Assembly: GCA_031259605.1 (NCBI GenBank)
Contig: JAIRLE010000024.1
Location: forward strand, 1 to 11,857
Direction of reading: 5' to 3'
From: Zoogloeaceae bacterium
GTDB taxonomy: Bacteria; Pseudomonadota; Gammaproteobacteria; Burkholderiales; Rhodocyclaceae
Length of the DNA stretch: 11,857 nucleotides
Part shown: positions 1 to 6,962 of the stretch, in pieces
Position numbering within the stretch: position 1 is the first letter of the stretch
Layout of the letters: each line of letters opens with the position of its first letter
Program-made: the position numbers and the translations under genes
The notes under the pieces: model-generated
What the model was told of the DNA's origin: nothing
Seen by the model: the letters and a program-made list of their open reading frames with translations, nothing else
The model's database searches: none

Positions 1-347
1 ATGTCGAATGGCTCAGGGAAAATGGCCTGGCGCTGGGCGGCGGACTGGATAACGCCATCGTGCTGGATGAATTCCGCATCCTCAATGACAATGGTCTGCG
101 CTATGCCGACGAATTCGTCAAGCACAAGATCCTCGATGCCATTGGCGACCTTTATCTGCTGGGTCATCCGCTCCTGGCGGCATTTACCGCCCACAAATCC
201 GGGCACGATCTGAACAACCGTCTGGCGCGCACCCTCCTCGCCCGGCGCGACGCCTGGGAACTCGTCGCCTTTCCCGCGGCGGAGCGCGCGCCCGAACGGC
301 TTTCCCGCTGGCTGGCGCAAGTCGAGCCGCAGCCGCGGATTGCCTAG
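1..347 (+). CDS. lpxC: UDP-3-O-acyl-N-acetylglucosamine deacetylase, C-terminal part (5' truncated by window edge)
   Basis: This is the last 114 codons of LpxC, read in the frame starting at base 3. LpxC is the zinc-dependent enzyme that deacetylates UDP-3-O-acyl-GlcNAc, the committed step of lipid A synthesis, in the cytoplasm. Visible signatures are the LALGGGLDNAIVLDEF stretch, then HKILDAIGDLYLLG. In the latter, His (123-125) and Asp (135-137) match the zinc ligands His238 and Asp242 of the E. coli enzyme. The GHDLNNRL segment follows, whose His (204-206) matches catalytic His265. The tail is a little longer than the E. coli C-terminus, and the stop is TAG at 345-347. The N-terminal half with the first zinc histidine lies outside the window. 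The ATG at base 60 is internal, not a start. A small membrane-protein gene follows after 11 bp, probably in the same transcript. The family call is very secure. Confidence 0.96.
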   Translation, partial: VEWLRENGLALGGGLDNAIVLDEFRILNDNGLRYADEFVKHKILDAIGDLYLLGHPLLAAFTAHKSGHDLNNRLARTLLARRDAWELVAFPAAERAPERLSRWLAQVEPQPRIA

Positions 348-358
348 GAGCGGCACGG

Positions 359-547
359 ATGCTGCTTCTGCGTATCCTGATTCCGCTGACGGCCATCGTC
401 ATCATCGCGGGCTTTTTTGCCTATGCGCTCACCCGCGAACAACGCTATTTCACTTTCGCCCTGCGCCTCCTGCAAATCGCCCTGATCATCGTCCTCGTGA
501 TCTTCGCCCTGCTGTTTCTGGAACGGCTTGTCTTTGTGCCGCTGTAG
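359..547 (+). CDS. Small two-segment inner-membrane protein of unknown function
   Basis: The product has 62 residues and I do not recognise its family. It is almost entirely hydrophobic. One predicted membrane segment covers about residues 4-24. A short polar, positively charged loop (TREQRY) follows, then a second segment at about 36-57 and a short tail ending VFVPL. This suggests a helical hairpin in the inner membrane. The start is supported by GGAG at 347-350, eight bases before the ATG and overlapping the lpxC stop. The 11-bp gap to lpxC suggests co-transcription and perhaps translational coupling. No cysteines, metal-binding clusters or enzymatic motifs are present. Context next to lpxC would fit an envelope-associated accessory protein, but that is only inference. 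It is probably a real gene because of the ribosome-binding site, spacing and coherent hydrophobic profile. Confidence 0.75.
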   Translation: MLLLRILIPLTAIVIIAGFFAYALTREQRYFTFALRLLQIALIIVLVIFALLFLERLVFVPL

Positions 548-563
548 GCTTCATGGCCGGAGC

Positions 564-732
564 AGCAAAAATTAGCGACAGCCCTTCAGGGCTGTCGGTC
601 CAACTCCATTGGGAAGGGGTTTCTCTCCCCTCGAGAATGGCTACGGTCGAAACCCCGGCCTCGTCCGGGGTCTCAACCTTCGCACCTTTCTTACGGGCGG
701 GGTTTCAAACCGGAGTTAGTTTTACGATGAAC
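564..732 (+). repeat. Dispersed palindromic repeat, copy A (169 bp), inverted relative to copy B
   Basis: This copy fills nearly all of the gap between the small membrane protein and uvrB. It shares about 135 aligned bases with the reverse complement of 2957-3093, with only four substitutions that I can count. It carries about 32 extra bases within 664-697. Internal structure includes a perfect inverted repeat at 576-597 (CGACAGCCCT, TC, AGGGCTGTCG). A second imperfect stem pairs GAAACCCCGG with CCGGGGTCTC around 649-674. The copy ends 20 bp before the uvrB ATG, so any uvrB promoter must lie in or through it. No transposase is nearby. It resembles a non-autonomous palindromic element (MITE/REP-like), but I cannot name a family. 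Confidence 0.88.
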
Positions 733-739
733 AGACGCT

Positions 740-744
740 GAGGA
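740..744 (+). promoter_or_regulatory. Ribosome binding site of uvrB
   Basis: GAGGA lies eight bases upstream of the ATG at 753. It supports that start, which adds a short leader before the conserved UvrB core. The site lies just outside repeat copy A. Confidence 0.7.
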
Positions 745-752
745 ATCACGAC

Positions 753-2819
753 ATGGCGCAATCCTCCGGCATCGGCGACAATATCGTCACCTTCCCCAAC
801 AGCCCCTTTCGCCTCCATCAGCCCTTTGCCCCCGCCGGCGATCAGCCGGAGGCCATCCGGCAACTGGTGGCGGGGCTGGAAGACGGCCTTTCCTTTCAGA
901 CGCTTCTGGGCGTCACGGGATCGGGGAAGACCTTCACCATGGCCAATGTCATTGCCCGCACCGGGCGTCCGGCGCTGATTCTCGCGCACAACAAGACGCT
1001 GGCGGCGCAACTCTATTCGGAAATGAAGGAATTCTTCCCGGAAAACGCCGTCGAATACTTTGTTTCCTACTATGACTACTACCAGCCGGAAGCCTATGTG
1101 CCCGCGCGCGACCTCTTCATCGAGAAGGATTCCGCCATCAACGAGCACATCGAGCAAATGCGGCTTTCCGCCACCAAGAGCCTCCTGGAACGGCGCGACG
1201 TGGTGATTGTGGCTTCCGTCTCCTGCATCTACGGCATCGGCGACAAGGAGGATTACCATGACATGATCCTCACCATGCGGACGGGCGATAAAATCGACCA
1301 GCGCGCCATCGTCAAGCGCCTGACGACCATGCAGTATCAGAGGAACGACCTGGATTTCCATCGCGGCGTCTTTCGCGTGCGCGGCGACGTGATCGACATC
1401 TTCCCCGCCGAACACGCCGAGCACGCGATCCGCGTGGAACTCTTCGATGACGTGATCGAATCCCTGCGCTTCTTCGACCCGCTCACCGGGGAGATGCTAC
1501 ACAAGGCGCTGCGTTTTACCGTCTTTCCGGCCTCCCATTATGTAACGCCCAGGGAGACGGTATTGACGGCCATCGAGGCAATCAAGGCGGAACTCGTCGA
1601 GCGGGTGGAATTTTTCCAGAAGAAACAAAAACTCGTGGAAGCGCAGCGGATTGAGCAGCGCACCCGCTTCGACATCGAGATGCTGAATGAAATTGGCTTT
1701 TGCAAGGGCATCGAAAATTACTCGCGCCATCTTTCCGGGCGCAAGGCCGGGGAGCCGCCGCCGACCTTGATCGACTACCTGCCCGATGACGCCCTGATGT
1801 TCATCGACGAATCGCATGTCGCCATCGGGCAGGTGGGCGGCATGTACAAGGGCGACCGGTCGCGCAAGGAAAACCTGGTGAATTACGGCTTTCGCCTGCC
1901 ATCGGCGCTCGATAACCGGCCTTTGCGCTTCGAGGAATTCGAGGCCATGCTGCGCCAGACCATCTTCGTTTCCGCAACGCCCGCAAGTTACGAGGATGCC
2001 CATGCCGGACAGGTGGTGGAACAGGTCGTACGGCCAACGGGGCTGGTTGACCCGGAAGTGGATGTACGTCCGGCAGCCACACAGGTAGACGACCTGCTGA
2101 TGGAAATCAAGGCCCGCGCCGCGGCCTCCGAGCGGATACTGGTGACGACATTGACCAAGCGCATGGCCGAGGATTTGACCGATTTTCTCCAGGAACACGG
2201 CGTCCGCGTACGCTACCTGCATTCGGACATCGACACCGTGGAACGGGTGGAAATCATCCGCGATCTGCGCCTAGGCGAATTCGACGCGCTCGTCGGCATC
2301 AATCTCCTGCGCGAAGGACTGGATATCCCGGAAGTGGCGCTGGTGGCGATCCTGGACGCCGACAAGGAAGGCTTTTTGCGCTCCGGGCGATCCTTGATCC
2401 AGACCATAGGCCGCGCCGCGCGCAACCTGAACGGCAAGGCAATCCTCTATGCTGAAGTCATGACCGATTCCATGCGACACGCTATTTCCGAGACAAACCG
2501 CCGCCGTGAAAAACAGATCGCCTTCAACAGGGAACACGGCATCGTCCCCAAGGGTGTGGTGAAGCGCGTCAAGGATTTGATCGACGGCGTGTATGACAGC
2601 GATGCCGCGCAAAAGGAATGGAAGGTAGCCCGCGAACGCGCAAGCTATGAAGCCATGAGCGAAAAGGCGCTGGCAAAGGAAATCAAACGCTTGGAAAAGG
2701 AGATGAACGCATATGCGAAAAACCTGGAGTTCGAAAAGGCCGCCGCCGTACGCGATGCGCTTTTCCGGCTGAAGGAAGGGGTTTTCGGAGCGCGGGGCGA
2801 ATGTCCCGCCGCGCCATGA
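753..2819 (+). CDS. uvrB: Excinuclease ABC subunit UvrB (DNA damage recognition helicase-like ATPase)
   Basis: A complete 688-residue UvrB (E. coli 673). It receives DNA from UvrA, verifies the lesion with its beta-hairpin, and recruits UvrC for dual incision in nucleotide excision repair. Visible elements in order are Walker A GVTGSGKT (residues 53-60) and the tyrosine-rich hairpin YYDYYQPEAYVP (106-117). The Walker B DESH is at 352-355, helicase motif VI QTIGRAARN at 550-558, and a C-terminal UVR coiled coil with LEFEKAAAVRDAL at about 636-676. All key residues are present, so it should be functional. The start is fixed by GAGGA at 740-744. The first 15 or so residues precede the conserved PFRLHQPFAPAGDQPEAI block and look like an ordinary lineage extension. 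It stands alone as a transcription unit between two inverted repeat copies. I find no CTGT-N8-ACAG LexA box in the upstream gap. Confidence 0.98.
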   Translation: MAQSSGIGDNIVTFPNSPFRLHQPFAPAGDQPEAIRQLVAGLEDGLSFQTLLGVTGSGKTFTMANVIARTGRPALILAHNKTLAAQLYSEMKEFFPENAVEYFVSYYDYYQPEAYVPARDLFIEKDSAINEHIEQMRLSATKSLLERRDVVIVASVSCIYGIGDKEDYHDMILTMRTGDKIDQRAIVKRLTTMQYQRNDLDFHRGVFRVRGDVIDIFPAEHAEHAIRVELFDDVIESLRFFDPLTGEMLHKALRFTVFPASHYVTPRETVLTAIEAIKAELVERVEFFQKKQKLVEAQRIEQRTRFDIEMLNEIGFCKGIENYSRHLSGRKAGEPPPTLIDYLPDDALMFIDESHVAIGQVGGMYKGDRSRKENLVNYGFRLPSALDNRPLRFEEFEAMLRQTIFVSATPASYEDAHAGQVVEQVVRPTGLVDPEVDVRPAATQVDDLLMEIKARAAASERILVTTLTKRMAEDLTDFLQEHGVRVRYLHSDIDTVERVEIIRDLRLGEFDALVGINLLREGLDIPEVALVAILDADKEGFLRSGRSLIQTIGRAARNLNGKAILYAEVMTDSMRHAISETNRRREKQIAFNREHGIVPKGVVKRVKDLIDGVYDSDAAQKEWKVARERASYEAMSEKALAKEIKRLEKEMNAYAKNLEFEKAAAVRDALFRLKEGVFGARGECPAAP

Positions 2820-2823
2820 AAGC

Positions 2824-2889
2824 GGACGGGCGAAGCAGCGGGCGGGGCGCGCTCCTCGTTTCCTCCCCGCCGCCCGTGACCGCCCGTCC
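2824..2889 (+). other. Nested GC-rich stem-loop directly after uvrB
   Basis: A perfect 9-bp outer stem pairs GGACGGGCG (2824-2832) with CGCCCGTCC (2881-2889). Inside it a 7-bp stem pairs CGGGCGG (2839-2845) with CCGCCCG (2870-2876). It starts five bases after the uvrB stop. There is no following T-run, so it is not a textbook intrinsic terminator. It could stabilise the transcript 3' end or act as a pause site. Function is inferred from position only. Confidence 0.5.
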
Positions 2890-2956
2890 CTGCACACCCA
2901 GAGCAAGAGCCGCCCTGCCTATGCGCGTTTGTTTATCAATCTGCTCCAAGGAACCC

Positions 2957-3093
2957 GTTCATCGTAAAACGAACTCCGGTTTGAAACCCCGTCCGAGGCC
3001 GGGGTTTCGACCGTAGTCATTCTCGATGGGAGAGAAACCCCTTCCCAATGGAGTTGGACCGACAGCCCTGAAGGGCTGTCGCTGATTTTTGCT
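2957..3093 (-). repeat. Dispersed palindromic repeat, copy B (137 bp), inverted relative to copy A
   Basis: The reverse complement of this stretch matches 564-732 at about 97% over the shared part, running from AGCAAAAAT through the CGACAGCCC palindrome to GTTTTACGATGAAC. It lacks the roughly 32 bases found at 664-697 of copy A. Its 22-base palindrome is at 3060-3081. A second stem pairs GAAACCCCG with CGGGGTTTC at about 2983-3008. The near-identity against diverged surroundings indicates recent duplication, mobility or gene conversion. Together with copy A it encloses uvrB. Confidence 0.88.
3060..3090 (+). terminator. Terminator-like hairpin inside repeat copy B, probable end of the uvrB transcript
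   Basis: A perfect 10-bp stem with a two-base centre (CGACAGCCCT, GA, AGGGCTGTCG) is followed four bases later by TTTTT at 3086-3090. In this orientation the repeat presents a hairpin plus T-run to transcription leaving uvrB. The four-base gap before the T-run makes it weaker than an ideal intrinsic terminator. In copy A the same structure faces the opposite strand. Confidence 0.42.
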
Positions 3094-3146
3094 CGTCTCC
3101 AGGGGTTTTCCTCGTCCGCGCACGGGAGAGTGTGGCGCTTTGGTAC

Positions 3147-3204
3147 CGGGAGAGGGGAAACCTTGCGCCTTTTTCTCTCCCGCGCGGTAGGCGAGGGGGA
3201 AAAA
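3147..3204 (+). promoter_or_regulatory. Two mutually exclusive hairpins upstream of dgkA (attenuator-like or palindromic repeat remnant)
   Basis: The segment TTTTTCTCTCCCG (3170-3182) can pair in two ways. It can pair backward with CGGGAGAGGGGAA (3147-3159) in about 13 pairs, including three G-T pairs. It can also pair forward with GAGGGGGAAAAA (3193-3204) in a stem of about 10 pairs with wobbles. The two folds share one strand, so they cannot coexist. The stretch lies 66-123 bases before the dgkA start. It may be a leader that switches structure, or simply an old REP-like insertion. No T-run follows either hairpin. Pairing is seen directly; any regulatory role is inference. Confidence 0.35.
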
Positions 3205-3269
3205 CGAGCATTCATGCGATTGCCCTGGCCGCCGCGCGCCAGCGCCGGGAGTGGTATCCTTGTCGCCTT

Positions 3270-3668
3270 ATGACGGCTTCTCCTTCTCCTCCTCCCGAAT
3301 CAACCGCGCCGCCAAAAAGCAGGCCGGGGCTGGCGCGAATTGTGAATGCGCTGGGCTACTCCATAAAGGGGTTCGTTGCCGCCTTCCGACATGAAGCCGC
3401 CTTTCGTCAGGAGCTTTTCCTGGTGGCGATTACCTTGCCGTTCGGGCTTTATCTGGGAAAAAACGGCGTCGAGCGGGCGTTGCTGACGGGCAGTCTGTTG
3501 CTGGTGCTCATTGTCGAACTCCTGAATTCCGCCGTGGAAGCCATCATCGACAAAGTCTCGCCCGAATTCCACGAACTTGCCGGACGCGCCAAGGATCTGG
3601 GCAGCGCCGCCGTCATGAGCAGCCTGATACTGGCGGGCGTGGTGTGGGGTCTGGTGCTTCTGGGCTGA
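3270..3668 (+). CDS. dgkA: Diacylglycerol kinase (integral membrane, DgkA family)
   Basis: A 132-residue protein matching bacterial DgkA (E. coli 122), the small trimeric inner-membrane kinase. It phosphorylates diacylglycerol to phosphatidic acid, recycling lipid released during envelope glycan synthesis. The active-site signature is intact: HEAAFRQE (41-48), VELLNSAVEAIIDK (82-95), and HELAGRAKDLGSAAV (101-115). Glu83, Asn86, Glu90, Lys108 and Asp109 correspond to E. coli Glu69, Asn72, Glu76, Lys94 and Asp95, a constant offset of 14. That offset reflects a Pro/Ser-rich N-terminal extension. Three membrane helices lie at about 47-64, 69-92 and 112-131. The ATG at 3270 is chosen because upstream sequence in the same frame, back to 3132, translates the palindromic leader rather than protein. 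No strong Shine-Dalgarno is visible, so the start is moderately sure. recC follows after 15 bp, suggesting co-transcription. Confidence 0.95.
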   Translation: MTASPSPPPESTAPPKSRPGLARIVNALGYSIKGFVAAFRHEAAFRQELFLVAITLPFGLYLGKNGVERALLTGSLLLVLIVELLNSAVEAIIDKVSPEFHELAGRAKDLGSAAVMSSLILAGVVWGLVLLG

Positions 3669-3683
3669 ATCCGCTGTCGTCTC

Positions 3684-6600
3684 ATGCTTTTTCTTCATAC
3701 CTCCAATCGTTACGAAATCCTGCGCGACGAATTGCTGCGGCAGCTTGCCGCCGCGCCGCCCGACCCTTTTGTCGCGGAGGAAGTCATCGTCCCCAGCGCG
3801 GCGTTGCGGCAGGACGTGACGCTGGAGCTGGCGCGGCGCTGCGGCGTTGCGGCAGGAGTAAATTTTTCCTTTCTCGCGCGCTGGCTATGGCGGCGCATTG
3901 CCCATCTGCTGCCGCAACAGGTGGCGCTGGATTCGCCCTTCGCGCCGGAACGATCCTGCTGGCGCATCGACAACATCCTGCAAGACGCCGCCTTCGTTGC
4001 CGCCGCGCCGCCGCTGGCCCACTATCTCGACCGCGCCGACGCCTTGATGCGGCATGAACTGGCGGAAAAAATCGCCACGCTGTTTGCCGCCTACATCGTC
4101 TATCGTCCGGATTATCTCGAAGCCTGGCGACAGGAAAAGCGCGCCCTGCCGCCTTCGGCGTCCGCCGCCGCGCGCGCCGATGAAGCCTGGCAGGCGGCAT
4201 TGTGGCGGCGTTTTGCGGCGGAGATGACCGTGAGCGAAACCCATCCGGCGGCGAATTTCTTCGCCGCGCTGGAAATTTTACGCGCCGCGGGGCAGGATGC
4301 GGCGCAGGCTGCGGGGGTTGCGGCGGGAGTGCAGGTATTTTGTCCGTTGACCTTGCCGCCGGTGTATCTCGACATGTTGCTGCGGCTCGCCGCCTGGACG
4401 GACATTCATCTCTATCTGCTCAACCCCTGCCGCGAATACTGGACGGAACTGATCACCGCCAGACAGCGGGCAAGGCGGGAAGCAAGCGGGCAGGGCGATT
4501 ACCTAGACACGCGCCACCCCTTGCTGGCCGATTGGGGACGGCAGACACAGGCATTCATGGCAATGATGCTCGAATATGCCGATGGACAGGCGGAAGAAAC
4601 GGCGCGGTTCTTGTCGGCGAAGGAAGAACTGCCCGCAGGACAGACGCCCAGCCTGTTGGCGCGATTCCAGGACAGCATCCTTGATTTGACCCTGCCGGAG
4701 GCGCTCGCCTGGCCGCTGGAGAAGACGGATCGCAGCGTGGAAATCCATGTGGCGCACTCGCTCATGCGGCAGATGGAAATCCTGCACGATCAATTGCGCC
4801 TGGCCTTCGAGGAGGACGCCACGCTGACGCCGGCGGAAGTATTGGTGGCGCTGCCCGATCTGGATGCGGCGCTGCCCCTGATTGAAGCCGTCTTTGGCGA
4901 AACCGGGCAGGGCGGCATCCCCTACGCCATTACCGGGCAAAAGGCGGCGCGGGAGAATCCTGTCGCCCGCCTGTTGCTCGCCTTGATGGCATTGACCCTG
5001 CCGCCCGCGCGCTTGCCGATAAGCCAGGTGTTCGCCCTGTTGCAAGAGCCGCTGGCAATGGCGGCGCTGGAATTGACGGCGGACGATCTGGCGCAACTCT
5101 TTGCCGCCTTGCAGGATGCGGGAGCGCATTGGGGAACGGGCAATGTCCGCCATGGCTGGCGCGACGCGCTCGCCCGCCTGTTTTTGGGCTACGCCCTGCC
5201 CGCGCCGGAAACCGGAATTGCGCCGGTCTTTGCCGGCATCCTGCCTGCCGGGTCTCTTGCCGGTTCGCGCGCGCCGTTATTGGGTGCGCTGTGGCAGGCG
5301 ATCGAGCGGCTGGAAAGACTCGCCGCCTTGCTTGCCCGTCCGCGAACCGCCGCCGGATGGCGCGCGCTCTGGCAGGATGAACTCGCCTTCTGGCACGACG
5401 AAAAAACCGCCCTTGCGCCTGAAGATCGTGACGCGCGCGGCAACGTGCTGGCGGCCATTGACGCCCTGTGCCGCGACATGGCGGTAACGGAGGCGGCGCG
5501 CATCGATCCCGTTGTCGCCTGCGCCGCGCTGGAAAAAGCATTGGGCGCGATAGCGGCGGGCGGCGCGCCTACGGGGCGCGTTACCTTCACCGCGCTTTCC
5601 AGCCTGCGTCAGTTGCCGTATCGAATAATCTGCCTGCTGGGGCTGGATGACGGCGTTTTTCCGCAGCCCGGGCGGGCGATGGAATTCGATCTCATGCCGC
5701 TGGAAAACCGTCCCGGCGATCGCCAGCAGCGTCATGAGGAACGCAACCTGTTTCTCGATCTCGTCCTTGCCGCCCGCGACCGCCTGTATGTGAGTTATAC
5801 CGGCAAGAACCAGCGGGATGACAGCCCCTTGCCGCCCTCGCTCTTGGTTGCGCAACTCCTGGAATTCTGCTGCCGCGCCACCGGTTGCCCGCCCGAACGC
5901 TTGCAGTTGCAGCATCCATTGCAGGCGTTTTCGCCCGACTATTTCAAAAATACCGGCAAACGGGATGCGCGGCTGGTGAGCTTCAACCGGGAATACGCCC
6001 AAGCCTGGCAGTCCAGAAAACCGGAGACGCAAACCAGGGAACCGCCGTTCTTCACCGCGCCGCGCGCCACGGCGGTGGCGCAGCGGGTGACGCTGGCGCA
6101 GATGCAGGTGTTTTTCCGGCATCCGGCCAGGGCGTTGTTGAGAGAGGGTTTGCGTCTCGCCTTGCCGGATGCCGCCGAAGAAGCCAACGATACCGAGCCG
6201 CTGAGCGTGGAACCTCTGCCCCGTTACGCGATGAGGCAGCGCCTCCTGCCTGCCGCGCTGGCGGGTGAGGATGCGACAGCTCTGCAACAAAGGGCAATGG
6301 GCGGCGTGGAATATCCTGGAGGCGTATGGGGCGAAATGCTGGCAGCCCGTGAAATCCGGCATCTTGCCGCCTATGCCGACAGGCTTCTCCTTCTGCGTCG
6401 GACCTACGGACAGCAGGAAAACGCCCTCACGGATTTCGCTCTCGATGTGGAAGGCCTTGCGCTGGATGGCGTCCTGCGCGGTTTTGCGCCGGATGCTTCC
6501 AGCGGCTTGCTGCGCTATCGCTGCGCCAACGCCAGGGCGAGAGATTATCTCGACGCCTGGCTGGCGCATCTTTGCCTCAATGCGTGGGCGCGGAAAAACG

Positions 6601-6962
6601 GACGCCGCGTCATGCCGAAGACCTGCCATGTCGCGCTTGACGCAACCTTTGTCTTTTCTCCGGTCGAACAACCCCTTGTTTTGCTGGCCGACTGGCTGGC
6701 GGCGTGGCGGCAGGGACAGGCGGCTGTCCTGCCCTTTTATCCCCAGACCGCCTGGGCATGGATGCGAGAAAGCGAAGGCAAGGCGCGCGTTATCTGGCAA
6801 GGCGGCGACTACAGCGACAACCCGCCCGAAAAGGACATGTGGTGGACGCTGGCCTTGCGCGGACAGACGGACGACCCGCTGGGCGCGGAATTTGCGCGCT
6901 GGCGGGAACTTTTGCTGCAACCCTTGCTGGATCACCTGCAAGCCGAAGGGGACGCGCCATGA
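3684..6962 (+). CDS. recC: Exodeoxyribonuclease V subunit gamma (RecC)
   Basis: A 1092-residue RecC, close to the E. coli length of 1122. RecC is the non-catalytic subunit that splits the duplex, channels strands to RecB and RecD, and reads Chi. Recognisable family blocks are the N-terminal LHTSNRYEILRDEL (4-17) and VPSAALRQDVTLELARRCG (at about 36-54). Further on come the inactive helicase-like segment CLLGLDDGVFP (650-660) and RHEERNLFLDLVLAARDRLY (683-702). There is no Walker A motif, as expected for RecC. A GRVTFTALSSLRQLPYR block precedes the LDDG motif. The start at 3684 lacks an obvious ribosome-binding site and may rely on read-through from dgkA, whose stop is 15 bp upstream. The stop overlaps the next ATG by four bases, implying translational coupling. 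No frameshift or internal stop is seen. Confidence 0.95.
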   Translation: MLFLHTSNRYEILRDELLRQLAAAPPDPFVAEEVIVPSAALRQDVTLELARRCGVAAGVNFSFLARWLWRRIAHLLPQQVALDSPFAPERSCWRIDNILQDAAFVAAAPPLAHYLDRADALMRHELAEKIATLFAAYIVYRPDYLEAWRQEKRALPPSASAAARADEAWQAALWRRFAAEMTVSETHPAANFFAALEILRAAGQDAAQAAGVAAGVQVFCPLTLPPVYLDMLLRLAAWTDIHLYLLNPCREYWTELITARQRARREASGQGDYLDTRHPLLADWGRQTQAFMAMMLEYADGQAEETARFLSAKEELPAGQTPSLLARFQDSILDLTLPEALAWPLEKTDRSVEIHVAHSLMRQMEILHDQLRLAFEEDATLTPAEVLVALPDLDAALPLIEAVFGETGQGGIPYAITGQKAARENPVARLLLALMALTLPPARLPISQVFALLQEPLAMAALELTADDLAQLFAALQDAGAHWGTGNVRHGWRDALARLFLGYALPAPETGIAPVFAGILPAGSLAGSRAPLLGALWQAIERLERLAALLARPRTAAGWRALWQDELAFWHDEKTALAPEDRDARGNVLAAIDALCRDMAVTEAARIDPVVACAALEKALGAIAAGGAPTGRVTFTALSSLRQLPYRIICLLGLDDGVFPQPGRAMEFDLMPLENRPGDRQQRHEERNLFLDLVLAARDRLYVSYTGKNQRDDSPLPPSLLVAQLLEFCCRATGCPPERLQLQHPLQAFSPDYFKNTGKRDARLVSFNREYAQAWQSRKPETQTREPPFFTAPRATAVAQRVTLAQMQVFFRHPARALLREGLRLALPDAAEEANDTEPLSVEPLPRYAMRQRLLPAALAGEDATALQQRAMGGVEYPGGVWGEMLAAREIRHLAAYADRLLLLRRTYGQQENALTDFALDVEGLALDGVLRGFAPDASSGLLRYRCANARARDYLDAWLAHLCLNAWARKNGRRVMPKTCHVALDATFVFSPVEQPLVLLADWLAAWRQGQAAVLPFYPQTAWAWMRESEGKARVIWQGGDYSDNPPEKDMWWTLALRGQTDDPLGAEFARWRELLLQPLLDHLQAEGDAP
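6946..6951 (+). promoter_or_regulatory. Ribosome binding site of the cation transporter gene, inside recC
   Basis: AAGGGG seven bases before the ATG at 6959 lies within the recC coding end. It decides the start, because the reading frame stays open far upstream inside recC. Confidence 0.6.

Noticed and set aside
576..597. The palindrome in copy A as a terminator of the lpxC transcript.
   Set aside because: On the + strand it is preceded by an A-run and not followed by a T-run. The terminator-like orientation faces the minus strand, where no gene is seen.
705..1424. Long open frame on the minus strand across the start of uvrB (also 1497-2222 and 2271-2906).
   Set aside because: These are antisense shadows of uvrB, produced by GC-rich codon usage. 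They have no family motifs or ribosome-binding sites.
2339..2346. A GCTGGTGG octamer identical to the E. coli Chi site, inside uvrB.
   Set aside because: One copy of an 8-mer in about 12 kb of GC-rich DNA is expected by chance. Chi sequence differs between lineages, so no link to the local recBC genes can be claimed.
2801..3016. A 71-codon + strand frame overlapping the end of uvrB and repeat copy B.
   Set aside because: It overlaps uvrB and runs through the stem-loop and the repeat. It lacks a ribosome-binding site and shows low-complexity Arg/Pro/Ala composition.
564..3093. A CRISPR array or composite transposon formed by the repeats.
   Set aside because: There are only two copies, in inverted orientation, without regular spacers. 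No transposase or cas gene is present, and the enclosed gene is an ordinary uvrB.
3132..3269. An N-terminal extension of DgkA from the ATG at 3132 (178 residues in total).
   Set aside because: The extra residues translate the palindromic leader and are Arg/Gly-rich with no family match. E. coli DgkA aligns from residue 15 of the shorter form.
5277..6941. A 554-codon open frame antisense to recC.
   Set aside because: The peptide is rich in Arg, Gln, Gly and His, typical of antisense translation of GC-rich genes. It shows no domain, and recC on the other strand is unambiguous.
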